Shown piece after piece: positions 43,883 through 52,306 of a stretch of DNA of 64,000 nucleotides. Made by a program: the position numbers and the translations under genes. Origin of the DNA: Pigmentiphaga sp. (lineage in GTDB: Bacteria; Pseudomonadota; Gammaproteobacteria; Burkholderiales; Burkholderiaceae_B); NCBI GenBank assembly GCA_023228945.1, contig JALOAI010000018.1, positions 1 to 64,000 on the forward strand. The letters are read 5' to 3'. Every line of letters starts with the position of its first letter. Position 1 is the first letter of the stretch. The notes below the pieces were generated by a model. That model was not told the DNA's origin, ran no database searches, and saw only the letters and a program-made list of their open reading frames with translations.

Positions 43883-44626
43883 TCACTTCAGTTGCGTTGC
43901 CGCGAACAGAAGTTGATTGAGTGCGTCGCCCGCGCGTAGGGAGGATTCCATGCCTGAGCATTCGACTGCGTCGAACAACTGGAAGGTTTGACGGACGGCC
44001 CAGGGCGCGAGCTCACTGAGCTCATGTGCCCAACTCAAGCATTCATTCTGGACTTTGCCCGGCTCGACCAAGCGATTCACCAGACCGAAACGGTAATAGG
44101 TGTCGGCGGAGAAACGGCTTCCGGTGATCGCGATCTCCCTTGCCCTGCGGCGTCCGAGGTGCCGCGCGAGCAAAGCCGCATTCATGGCGGCGGGAAAGCC
44201 CAGGCGCATTTCAGGATTGCCGAATTGCGCGTTGCTCTCCGCGACCACGAAGTCGCAGGCCAAGGTAAGCGCCTGGCCCGCCGCCAGGGCATAACCGTGG
44301 ACGGCGGCAATCGTCGGCTTGGGGCAATCGATCAGGCAGCGCAGTACAGCGGTAAACAATCCTGAAGCTTGCTCAAGCGAGCCATCATCCAGGCGGATGT
44401 CGGATGTTGGCGCTTCCTTTTGGTCGCGGCCGGCCGAGAAGCACGGGCCGCTTCCGGCCAGGACGATGGTGCGAACGGCGGCGTCCTCGCAGGCAAGGCG
44501 CAAGGCTGCATGTAAGGCTTCCAAAAGAGCGGTGTTGAGCGCGTTACGCTTTTCCGGCCGATTCAACGTCAGGACCCGGGTTGCCCCACGATCCTGAGCC
44601 AAGAGCAGGGGGGGATGGGTGTTCAC
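43883..44626 (-). CDS. Enoyl-CoA hydratase/isomerase family protein
   Basis: The 247-residue crotonase-fold protein has oxyanion-hole segments GSGPCFSAGRDQKEA and GYALAAGQALTLACDFVVA, and NPEMRLGFPAAMN near the active site. It would add water to, or isomerise, a CoA-bound unsaturated acid. The start is a GTG at 44626 that overlaps the stop of the upstream Bug gene (GTGA); an ATG 42 nt further upstream lies inside that gene. It is the last gene of a five-gene minus-strand operon with a CoA-transferase and a MaoC-type hydratase. Confidence 0.87.
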   Translation of the reverse strand: MNTHPPLLLAQDRGATRVLTLNRPEKRNALNTALLEALHAALRLACEDAAVRTIVLAGSGPCFSAGRDQKEAPTSDIRLDDGSLEQASGLFTAVLRCLIDCPKPTIAAVHGYALAAGQALTLACDFVVAESNAQFGNPEMRLGFPAAMNAALLARHLGRRRAREIAITGSRFSADTYYRFGLVNRLVEPGKVQNECLSWAHELSELAPWAVRQTFQLFDAVECSGMESSLRAGDALNQLLFAATQLK

Positions 44627-45594
44627 ATCGAGCCCTTGATGCCGCTTTGCTGGCCGTAACGCTCCCACCGGACTTGCTCATCTCGCACGAAGGTGGCCGA
44701 CGTTTCCAGATCACCGTCTATGAGGAGTCCGGCGCCCAGCTTGCGCTGTTGCTCCCACGATGGCGAGGCCAGCATGTGGCGTGCGGCGGCGTTCAACTTC
44801 TCGATGATATGTTGGGGAGTCCCGGCGGGAACGAATAAGGCGCCCCAAGAGAGAAACTCAAAATCTTCGATCCCCTGCTCTTCGAACGTCGGAACATTAG
44901 GAAGGGTCGGGAGTCGTCCGATCATCGGGACGGCCACCGGCCGGGCCTGGCCGCGCGCCACGAATGGCGCCGCCGCCGCCATATCGGAAAATGCCAGCGT
45001 GATCTGACCCGAGGATAGGTCGGTCAAGGTTTGGGCGTTTCCTTTATAGGGGATGTTGACCATGGGCACGCCCGTCTTGGCCCCCAGCAGATCGCATGCC
45101 ACTTGCGTCACGGCATTACCACTGCCACAGTCAAGCTGCGTACCGGAGTCTTTAGCTTGTTGGAGGATCTCGTCGATGGTGGCGCCCGGGAGCTTGTCGT
45201 TGGCCAAAAGAACGGGGGGAGTGACCATCAGGGTGGCCACGGTGTCGAAATCCTGGGGCGAGTACTCGATTTGATCGCGGTACAAGGCGTAGTTGGCCGC
45301 GTTGACGGTGCCGCTGCCCACGAGAATCGTGTAGCCGTCGGGCGCGGCACGCGCCACCGATAGGGCGCCGATCATGCCGGCTGCGCCGGGCTTCAGTTGC
45401 ACCACGCCGGTAGCCCCGAGTGTTTCCTTGAGCGCTTGGGCATAAAAACGCGCGGTAATGTCGGAACCGCTACCCGCCCCGAATGGCACGACAATGGATA
45501 TCGGGCGGCTGGGGAAGTCATCGGCTTGCGCCGCGGGCGCCAATCCGACGAGGGCAGCTACAAACAGGCTGGGAATTGCTGACGAGGTTCTCAT
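44623..45594 (-). CDS. Bug-family (TctC) periplasmic solute receptor
   Basis: The 323-residue receptor has a signal peptide (SAIPSLFVAALVGLAPAAQAD) and Bug motifs (SIVVPFGAGSGSDITARFYAQAL, LKPGAAGMIGALSVARAAPDGYTILVGSG, VNIPYKGNAQTLTDL). It is embedded in an operon with CoA-transferase, TauE/SafE permease, MaoC hydratase and enoyl-CoA hydratase. It is therefore the likely capture protein for the acid that the operon degrades. No TctAB genes are present. Confidence 0.9.
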   Translation of the reverse strand: MRTSSAIPSLFVAALVGLAPAAQADDFPSRPISIVVPFGAGSGSDITARFYAQALKETLGATGVVQLKPGAAGMIGALSVARAAPDGYTILVGSGTVNAANYALYRDQIEYSPQDFDTVATLMVTPPVLLANDKLPGATIDEILQQAKDSGTQLDCGSGNAVTQVACDLLGAKTGVPMVNIPYKGNAQTLTDLSSGQITLAFSDMAAAAPFVARGQARPVAVPMIGRLPTLPNVPTFEEQGIEDFEFLSWGALFVPAGTPQHIIEKLNAAARHMLASPSWEQQRKLGAGLLIDGDLETSATFVRDEQVRWERYGQQSGIKGSM

Positions 45595-45623
45595 GTCTAT
45601 CGTCTCCGGGTTGTGATTGAGGT

Positions 45624-46532
45624 CTAGCGTTGCGTTGTTGAAAGGCCGGATGCGCCCGGCCCTGGGCTGCCAGCCTGGGCCAATCCCGAGAACACGAGCT
45701 GTCCACAGGAGTCGTGGCAGCCAAGTCGGTATCTATTGGAGGTGTCGGGCGAACCATCGAGCCACGCGGTGACGAGATCGTCGACGCGTACCGGGCGCCG
45801 GAAACGGACTTCGAGCCCACCCGCCTCGATCCACCGCACGCCAAAGCGCTCGACCATCAAGCGCGAGATCAAGGCCAGAACGAGCCGACCTTGAACGATA
45901 TTGCCGCCCTGGGGACTGTGGGCTGCGAAGCCGGGATCGATATGGATTGGATCATTGGCTCCCGCCACGCGGCCAAAGGCACGAAGTCTTTCCAGCGAGT
46001 AGCGATCGCTCAGTCGGCTGGCTCCGCTGTCTGGCGACGGCGGAGGCGCGGAGGGACGGCTGCGGCGTTCGGCCGTGGTGGCCGGATCCAGGTAGAGCGC
46101 GGTGGAGCGCTGGATGGAGACGATACGATGTTCTTCATCGCGCAACGTCGACATCAGTTCGAAACGGCGCCGGTCCGCCTGGATTTCGGTGTCGGACACC
46201 ACGGTATCGAGGGTGAGGATCTCACCTTGGTGTAGTGGCCGATAGGCGGCAAGCTGCTGATCGACTTGTATCGTGCCACTCGGCCAGCGTCCGCCCAGCG
46301 AATGCTTAATGAAGCGCACCTGCGTGGGATAAAGTGGCGGAACCCAACGGCGGTTGTCGGCCCCATACAGAGGGTGGCGCTCGCCGGTGACCTCAAGATA
46401 GGCGTCGACCGAGGCCCCATCCAGATCGATTGGCACCGCGGGAAACCGGCGGCCGCGAGTCAACGCATCGAGGTTGAGTTCGGGCTCGACGTGTACGCGA
46501 GCCACTCCGGGCTGCGGCAATAGGGTTTTCAT
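45624..46532 (-). CDS. MaoC-type hydratase with tandem hot-dog domains
   Basis: The 302-residue protein has an N-terminal FAS1/HTD2-like hot-dog domain (about 20-150) and a C-terminal MaoC domain. The hydratase motif FGRVAGANDPIHIDPGFA carries the usual Asp/His pair. Such double hot-dog proteins hydrate CoA-linked unsaturated acids (for example mesaconyl-type or 3-methylfumaryl-CoA). The ATG at 46532 overlaps the stop of the TauE/SafE gene; the longer open frame upstream is antisense-like overlap with that gene. It is separated from the Bug gene downstream by 29 nt. Confidence 0.83.
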   Translation of the reverse strand: MKTLLPQPGVARVHVEPELNLDALTRGRRFPAVPIDLDGASVDAYLEVTGERHPLYGADNRRWVPPLYPTQVRFIKHSLGGRWPSGTIQVDQQLAAYRPLHQGEILTLDTVVSDTEIQADRRRFELMSTLRDEEHRIVSIQRSTALYLDPATTAERRSRPSAPPPSPDSGASRLSDRYSLERLRAFGRVAGANDPIHIDPGFAAHSPQGGNIVQGRLVLALISRLMVERFGVRWIEAGGLEVRFRRPVRVDDLVTAWLDGSPDTSNRYRLGCHDSCGQLVFSGLAQAGSPGPGASGLSTTQR

Positions 46533-47272
46533 GATGAAGAAAGGCGCCAAAGCATCGCGCCCGCGGTGCCCAACAGCAGGAGGCATACCGTTCCTGACAG
46601 AAGTCGGGAAGGGAGACGCTGTGCAAAGTATTGGCCCGCCATGGTGCCGGAGATCAGGAGCAAGCCCATCACCAGGCCGGCGCCGAGAGGTGCTTCGCCG
46701 TTGAGCGTATGCACCGACGTGACGGCAAGGGAAATCGGAAGCTGGATGAGCTGACCCAGAAGGATTGCCGATGGCAGTGCCGCTCCCTGCCATAGCAAGA
46801 GTGGCAGCAACACCAACGGGCCGCTGGTGGCCGTCAATGCCGAGCAAAAGCCGGTGAGCATCCCCGTCGCGGCATGGGTGGACGATCTTGAAACCGCAGA
46901 CCGGCCGGCGCGCGGCCGATGGATCGAGGGGTGAAGTAGCCGGATTGCGGACAAAACGAGAACCGAAGCCAGCAGCGCTATGGCGAGGGTTTCGGCCACG
47001 AAGGCGAGCGCCAGTGCCCCGACGAGCGCCCCAGGGACCGCCGCGAACAATAGCCAGCGATCAGTGACCACACGGGAGCCATGACGGAGCCACGCGAATA
47101 AACCCGGTCCCGCGAAGGCGAACATGGCCAGCGCCATCGCATCGTGAACCGCAAGCCCTTGCAGTTGCATAAGCCCCGGCGGCAGTAGTACGCCTCCGAT
47201 GCCCGTTGCTCCGATCAGGAACCCGACCACCGTGGCCAGAACCATTAAGGGAATCGGATCCGACACGATCAT
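46529..47272 (-). CDS. TauE/SafE-family membrane permease
   Basis: The protein of about 247 residues has eight hydrophobic segments in two similar halves. The first contains VLATVVGFLIGATGIGGVLLPPGLM and the second ATGMLTGFCSALTATSGPLVLLPLLL, the typical internal repeat of the sulfite exporter TauE/SafE family. These export or import small organic or sulfur anions. The ATG at 47272 overlaps the CoA-transferase stop (ATGA) and is preferred; an ATG 6 nt upstream is possible. Its place inside a CoA-catabolic operon suggests transport of the substrate or of a released anion. Confidence 0.85.
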   Translation of the reverse strand: MIVSDPIPLMVLATVVGFLIGATGIGGVLLPPGLMQLQGLAVHDAMALAMFAFAGPGLFAWLRHGSRVVTDRWLLFAAVPGALVGALALAFVAETLAIALLASVLVLSAIRLLHPSIHRPRAGRSAVSRSSTHAATGMLTGFCSALTATSGPLVLLPLLLWQGAALPSAILLGQLIQLPISLAVTSVHTLNGEAPLGAGLVMGLLLISGTMAGQYFAQRLPSRLLSGTVCLLLLGTAGAMLWRLSSS

Positions 47273-48543
47273 GACCATTTACTATCGGCCGTGTGTATGG
47301 CGCCACGGACCTGCAAGCCCTCGATGTCAGCCTCGCTCATACCCAGCTCTTCAAGAATCGTCTCGGAATGCTCTCCGCGGCGGGGCGGTGCGGACAGCTC
47401 TGGCGTGAGCGTTCGGGACGACGAGAAACCGGCGCCGGGCACTCGGACCTCGGTCCCCGTCTTGCCGGGAACCCGCACCTTGGGCCAAAAATAGGGACCC
47501 CCGCCGGCGAGATCGTAGGCTTGCGCAGGCGACACGACCGTGGCGACGGGGACATCGACGTCGATCAGCCGGTTCTCCCAAACACAAGATGGCTCTTGTT
47601 GAAGAAATTTGGCCAGACATTCATGGACGCTGTCGACCTGGCCGGACTCGACGAACTCCTCGAGCTGATCGATTTGCGGCCGGGGCAGGCCGGCTGCTCG
47701 CAAGGCCCGCAGGAAATTGCCGGACTGTTTGCGGGTATTGCAGACGATCGCGATAAACCCGTCTCGTGTAGCGAAGGTCCCGGAGAGCGGATTCCCGGAG
47801 AATGCCGTGCTGCGCGAACGTTGGCGCGCCTGTCCGCTGACGGCATGGCTAGCGTAGGCCGGTGTGAGTAACGCCAAAGCGGTACTGTGAAGGGACACGT
47901 CCAGCCATTCGCCGCACTCCCTGGACTCCTCCCGGCTGCGCCGAGCGAGCGCGGCCAGGATCGCCACGGTGGCCTGCATACCGGTGGCATAGTCGATCAA
48001 GGGCGAGCCGAAGCGCCGGGGGTTGCCTTGCTCGTCGGCATTGGCGTCCATCATGCCGCTCATGGCCTGGATGACGTGATCGTAGGCCGGTCTCTCTGCG
48101 TGTTCTCCCTGCTGCCCAAAGCCCGAAACCGAACATACGATCAATTGCGGATAGCATCGGATCAGCCGTTGTGGATCGAATCCCAAGGCGGCCAGTTTGC
48201 CTGGGCGAAAGTTTTCCACCAAGACATCGGCCCGAGCGATCAAGCGCTCCAGGATGGCGCGAGCCTCGCTGTCATTCGCGTCGATCGATAACGACTCTTT
48301 GCCCGCGCTCTGCATGACGAACGCATCTCCCATTTCCATCGCAGCGAGCGCCGGATCGGGGCTATGCATGCGGATGATGTCGCCGCCTTGAACGCTTTCG
48401 ATGCGGATGACGCGGGCTCCGAGCACAGCCAGGTTGTAGCTCGTGACAGGTCCCGCCAGGACATGCGTCCAGTCCACGACAGTCAAACCCGAAAGGGGCG
48501 GAGCATCCCCGGTGTGGCGCGTTGCGGTGGTATCCATCGACAT
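47269..48543 (-). CDS. Class III CoA-transferase (CaiB/BaiF family)
   Basis: The 424-residue protein has LSGLTVVDWTHVLAGPVTSYNLAVLGARVIRIESVQGGDIIR at the N-terminus, then SIDANDSEARAILERLIARADVLVENFRPGKLAALG and VCSVSGFGQQGEHAERPAYDHVIQAMSG. The catalytic Asp and CoA-binding segments of family III CoA-transferases lie in this region. It would activate a carboxylic acid by CoA transfer. It is the first gene of the operon, divergent from a LysR regulator across 104 bp. Confidence 0.9.
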   Translation of the reverse strand: MSMDTTATRHTGDAPPLSGLTVVDWTHVLAGPVTSYNLAVLGARVIRIESVQGGDIIRMHSPDPALAAMEMGDAFVMQSAGKESLSIDANDSEARAILERLIARADVLVENFRPGKLAALGFDPQRLIRCYPQLIVCSVSGFGQQGEHAERPAYDHVIQAMSGMMDANADEQGNPRRFGSPLIDYATGMQATVAILAALARRSREESRECGEWLDVSLHSTALALLTPAYASHAVSGQARQRSRSTAFSGNPLSGTFATRDGFIAIVCNTRKQSGNFLRALRAAGLPRPQIDQLEEFVESGQVDSVHECLAKFLQQEPSCVWENRLIDVDVPVATVVSPAQAYDLAGGGPYFWPKVRVPGKTGTEVRVPGAGFSSSRTLTPELSAPPRRGEHSETILEELGMSEADIEGLQVRGAIHTADSKWS

Positions 48544-48647
48544 AAGGGTTCTTTGTTCGGTTAATAGCCATCGCGACCACTTTACGTAGCTCCCCGGGGT
48601 TAAGCCATAATCCCGGATTCATCTATACATGCCAAATTGGAATAGCG

Positions 48648-49583
48648 ATGAGATCGGAAGACGTCAGGAACTTCGTGGTGGTGGCCAGATACTCGACGCT
48701 GCTGCGAGCAGCTCAAGAGCTAGCCATCAGCCAACCCACGTTGTCCAAGTCGGTTGCCAGGCTGGAAAGAGCGGTTGGCGCCAAGCTTCTGGAGCGCTTG
48801 CCGCGAGGCGTGGCGCTGACCGAGTCGGGACGGGCTTTTGTGGAACACGCCGACAAGGCGGCCTTAAACCTGCAAGACGGTTTGGCCGCCGTTCGTGATC
48901 TGCGCATGGCTGAAGCTGGAACGGTGACCGTAGGCCTGGGGGTTTCCGTTCCGCAGCTTCTGCTTGCCGACGCCTGCCGAAAGTTATGGGCAACTACCAA
49001 TATCCACGTGGAAATCACAGGGGGCATGTCGCGCTCGCTGGCGCAAGGCGTTGCAGCGGGAGAATGCGATTTCGCCATCACCAACCTGCCGCCCGACCGG
49101 GCCTCGCTGAAATGGCAAGTGTTGTTTGCCGATCCCATTCTGCCGATCGTGCCGGTGGGGGTTTCCTTTGGGCGATCGGGGCGCGTGACCTGGGAAGAGC
49201 TTGTTACGCAATCGTGGGTAGCGCCCAGTATCGGCAGCTCGGTACGCAAATGGTTCGAGCGTCAGTTCCTCCAACGGAAGCTTCCCATTCCCGAAGTGGT
49301 CTTGAGCCTGAATGATTATCTGACGGCTCCGGAGTTTGGCGAGGCGGTCGGCGCGATCACGTTAATGCCGGCCTCATTCCTGCGCCGCGAAGGTTTATCC
49401 GGACGTTATCGGGCCCTGCGAACTCCCGAAGATTGGCGATCCGATCGCACAGTCGGCCTGCTGGTGCGCCGCCACGGGTACTTGAGTCCTGCGGCCCGCC
49501 GATTACGACAAACCATTGTCTCGGTCGCGACGGAGCGTTTCTCGGACGATATTCGCCCCAAGCGGGCGCGCGGCACGCCTTGA
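48648..49583 (+). CDS. LysR-family transcriptional regulator
   Basis: The 311-residue protein has an N-terminal winged helix (VRNFVVVARYSTLLRAAQELAISQPTLSKSVARLERAVGAKLLERL). A C-terminal periplasmic-binding-like ligand domain (about 95-300) follows. It is divergent from the CoA-transferase operon, the standard arrangement for a LysR activator and its target. The inducer is probably the operon's substrate or a CoA intermediate. Confidence 0.92.
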   Translation: MRSEDVRNFVVVARYSTLLRAAQELAISQPTLSKSVARLERAVGAKLLERLPRGVALTESGRAFVEHADKAALNLQDGLAAVRDLRMAEAGTVTVGLGVSVPQLLLADACRKLWATTNIHVEITGGMSRSLAQGVAAGECDFAITNLPPDRASLKWQVLFADPILPIVPVGVSFGRSGRVTWEELVTQSWVAPSIGSSVRKWFERQFLQRKLPIPEVVLSLNDYLTAPEFGEAVGAITLMPASFLRREGLSGRYRALRTPEDWRSDRTVGLLVRRHGYLSPAARRLRQTIVSVATERFSDDIRPKRARGTP

Positions 49584-49634
49584 TCGAGAAGTTTTGGTGG
49601 CATCCGGGGAGTCGATGACCGTGGCTGCAGCGTG

Positions 49635-50402
49635 CTAATGCCCCGTAAACCGCGGCTTGCGTTGTTCGGCCAGCGCTTCCTGGCCCTCACGGGCATCATC
49701 GGTAAGCGCGAGCAGGCCGATCTGGCTTTCGGTAAAGGCCATGGACTCCTCGAAGGGCATATGCTGGATGTGCTTCATCAGATAGAGTCCGCGCCGGATT
49801 GCCGCCGGGGATTTGTCGCGTATGCGCGCCAGTAGCGCATCGAGGGCGCGATCGAAGTCGGCCGCCACGGTATTGACGAGGCCGATCTGCAGGGCTTCAT
49901 CGGCGGTGATGGCATCGCCGGTGACGCAGAGCTCGGCGAGCTTGCGCCGGCCGATGAGATGTTGCAGCACCGTCAGCACCTGCGCGGGGAACAGGCCCAC
50001 ACGCACCTCGGGCAGAGCGAACGTGGCCTTGTCGGACGCCACCGCCATATCGCACATCGCCAGCAGGCCCATGCCACTGGCCAGGCAGGCGCCATTGACG
50101 CGGGCGATGAGCGGCAATGTGCCGGCTCGCGCCCGTCGAAACAGATTGGCCGAGTACGAGTGCGGCTCGGAATAATCGAAGCGGAAGGCAGGATCGTGGC
50201 GGAGATCGGCGCCGGCGCAAAAGGCCTGGTTGCCGCTGCCGGTGAGGACGATGGCCCGCAGCTCGCGGCGGCGGTTCGCATCGTCGATGGCTTCCGTGAG
50301 CGCCTGGAGAACGGACACGGTGATGGCGTTGCGGCGTTCGGGGCGGTTGATGGTCAGCCACATGACGTTGTCATGGACGTCGATCAGGAGTTCTTGGGAC
50401 AT
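49635..50402 (-). CDS. Enoyl-CoA hydratase/isomerase family protein
   Basis: The 255-residue crotonase-family protein has INRPERRNAIT, the oxyanion-hole segment GSGNQAFCAGADLR, and ASGMGLLAMCDMAVASDKATFALPEVRVGLFP with the likely catalytic Glu. The ATG at 50402 gives the standard MSQELLIDVHDNVMWLTINRP start; a frame 72 nt further upstream is ignored. It stands apart from the other enoyl-CoA hydratase (43883-44626) and converges on the LysR gene. Confidence 0.87.
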   Translation of the reverse strand: MSQELLIDVHDNVMWLTINRPERRNAITVSVLQALTEAIDDANRRRELRAIVLTGSGNQAFCAGADLRHDPAFRFDYSEPHSYSANLFRRARAGTLPLIARVNGACLASGMGLLAMCDMAVASDKATFALPEVRVGLFPAQVLTVLQHLIGRRKLAELCVTGDAITADEALQIGLVNTVAADFDRALDALLARIRDKSPAAIRRGLYLMKHIQHMPFEESMAFTESQIGLLALTDDAREGQEALAEQRKPRFTGH

Positions 50403-50588
50403 GGTGGCAATCCGGTGGGCGGTGGAATCGGATTGTCCTATACATCGGGTTCGAACCCAAGCCCGGCTTCGCACGTTCAGGAGCGTTATCAGGAACTTAA
50501 CCCCTCACCGCTGGACGCCAGGCGGATCGGGGATATACAGTGGCGCGGCCTGTCCATCCACTTCGGCCGGGCCATCATGGAGTCCACC

Positions 50589-51272
50589 ATGGCCAGGTTG
50601 GCCCGCCTGTTTTGCCCCGATACCCCGCATCTGCTGCAGATCGCGGTGCTGCCCGCGCCGTCCGAGGCGGACGTACCCGTGCTCGACGCCTGGGCGCGAT
50701 GGGTGGCGCAGGAGGCTCAGGCGCGGCAAGTGGCCCTGCATGGCTGGGCGCTGGTACCGCGCGAGATTTTGTTGCTGATCACGCCGCCATCGGCCGATGC
50801 GCTGCGGGCTTTGGTGCAGCGCCTGGGGCGGCGTATCGCGGCTCAGCGCGGCGGCGGCCAGGTGTTCGAGGGACGTTATCGTTCGGCGTTGGTCCAGCCC
50901 GGCGAGTGGGTGCTGCCCGCGCTGATCTGGCTCGAAAGCCTGCCGGTGAGGTATGGCTTGGCGCCGGGAGGCGAGTACTGGCGCTGGTCGTCGGCCCGTG
51001 CCCATGCCGGGCTGGAAAGCGCGGGCACGCTCAACATGCATCCGGATTACTGGCGATGCGGCAATACGCCATTCGATCGCCAGGCCAGCTATCGCCGTTT
51101 GTTGCGCGATGGCTTGGAGGCATCGGCCTCCTCCGCGCTGCAAGAGGCCTTGGCGGGCCAGTGGGCACTGGGCGACCGCGATTTCGTGGCGCGTGCCGAG
51201 CGCCTGGCCGGTCGACGCGCGGCACCACGGCCGCGTGGTCGGCCGCGCAAAACGCCGGCTACAGAGGCTTGA
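50589..51272 (+). CDS. Y1/RAYT transposase-like protein lacking catalytic residues
   Basis: The 227-residue protein follows the REP-associated (RAYT/TnpA-REP) pattern: MARLARLFCPDTPHL, then a central strand HGWALVPREILLLITPP, EGRYRSALVQPGEWVLPALIWLESLPVR and YWRWSSARAHAG. The HUH motif (normally MPNHxH) is VPREIL at 56-61, and the nucleophilic Tyr of the YxxxNPVRA motif is Trp114. It is therefore probably catalytically dead but intact, suggesting a domesticated DNA- or RNA-binding role. The tail is basic (RRAAPRPRGRPRKTP), AT-hook-like. The ATG at 50589 follows GGAG. It overlaps the convergent Bug gene by 14 bp. Confidence 0.72.
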   Translation: MARLARLFCPDTPHLLQIAVLPAPSEADVPVLDAWARWVAQEAQARQVALHGWALVPREILLLITPPSADALRALVQRLGRRIAAQRGGGQVFEGRYRSALVQPGEWVLPALIWLESLPVRYGLAPGGEYWRWSSARAHAGLESAGTLNMHPDYWRCGNTPFDRQASYRRLLRDGLEASASSALQEALAGQWALGDRDFVARAERLAGRRAAPRPRGRPRKTPATEA

Positions 51273-52221
51273 AGCCGGTTTCGCGCACCAGCTCCGCCCA
51301 TTCACCGCGTTCGCGCTCAACCAGATCGGCGAGTTCGGTGGGGCTGCCGGGCGCCGCCTCCAGCGCCAGCGAGGCCAGCCGCTCGACGACGGATGGCTCC
51401 GACATGGCCTTGACCACATTGGCATTGAGGCTTTCCACCAGCTTGGGATCCATGCCGGCGGGGCCGAACAAGGCATACCAGCCATCCAGCGAGTAGTCGA
51501 TGCCGATTTCCTTCATGGTGGGGTAGTCGGGAGTGAGCGGCGAGCGCTGGGTACCGGTGGTGGCGAGGATCTTCATGCGGCCTTGGCGAGCCAGCGGCAG
51601 GGCATCGGCCGCCGGCATGAAGCCGATCTTGAGCACGCCGGAAGCCACGTCGTTGGCGGTGAGCGCCGATCCCTTGTAGGGGATGTTGGTCATGGGAACG
51701 CCCAGGCGATGCGCCACGGCTTCGCCGACGAAGTGCGGTACGGTGCCGGTGCCCGGCGAACCGAAGCTGGCCATCCCGGGGTTCTGCTCCAGCCAGGCTT
51801 TCAGCTCGGCGCCGTTGGTGGCCGGGACGTCGTTGGCCACGACCAGCACGTTCTCTTGCGTCACCAGGCGGCCGATGGGGGTGAAATCGGTGCGTGGCTC
51901 GTAATCGAGGCTGGCGAAGGTATTGGGGAACAGCGTCATGGGGCCTTGCGGCACCAGTACCAGGGTTTTGCCGTCGGGGGCGGCGCGCTTGACGGCGTTG
52001 ATGGCGATGCGGCCGGCGGCGCCGGTGCGGTTCTCGACAATGTAGGTTTCGCCGGTGAGCTTGGTGAGCTGCTCCGCCAGCAGTCGGGCGGTGGCGTCGA
52101 CCGACCCGCCGGCCGCGAAGCCGATAATGATGGTATGGGTTTGTTGGGCTAATGCCAGGGGAGCGGTCAGGAAGGAGATGGCGGCGGTCAGCAGCAAACC
52201 GGCAAAGTGGCGGCGTTTCAT
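51259..52221 (-). CDS. Bug-family (TctC) periplasmic solute receptor
   Basis: The 320-residue protein has a signal peptide (LLLTAAISFLTAPLALAQQ) and Bug motifs (IIIGFAAGGSVDATARLLAEQL, VENRTGAAGRIAINAVKRAAPDGKTLVLVPQG, NIPYKGSALTANDVASG). It lies 85 nt downstream of another Bug gene in the same direction, a tandem pair. Both are divergent from a LysR gene. No membrane subunits of a TTT transporter are nearby. Confidence 0.9.
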   Translation of the reverse strand: MKRRHFAGLLLTAAISFLTAPLALAQQTHTIIIGFAAGGSVDATARLLAEQLTKLTGETYIVENRTGAAGRIAINAVKRAAPDGKTLVLVPQGPMTLFPNTFASLDYEPRTDFTPIGRLVTQENVLVVANDVPATNGAELKAWLEQNPGMASFGSPGTGTVPHFVGEAVAHRLGVPMTNIPYKGSALTANDVASGVLKIGFMPAADALPLARQGRMKILATTGTQRSPLTPDYPTMKEIGIDYSLDGWYALFGPAGMDPKLVESLNANVVKAMSEPSVVERLASLALEAAPGSPTELADLVERERGEWAELVRETGFKPL

Positions 52222-52306
52222 GGGGAGTCCCGGAAGTTATCGTTTCGTTTCTTGAGGGGGTGTTCCGGGAGCGATGCTCCCAGAACGTGAAAGAGGGCGA
52301 AGAGGC

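Noticed and set aside
49959..50588. N-terminal extension of the RAYT-like frame
   Set aside because: It is antisense to the enoyl-CoA hydratase. The family-like start with a GGAG site is at 50589.
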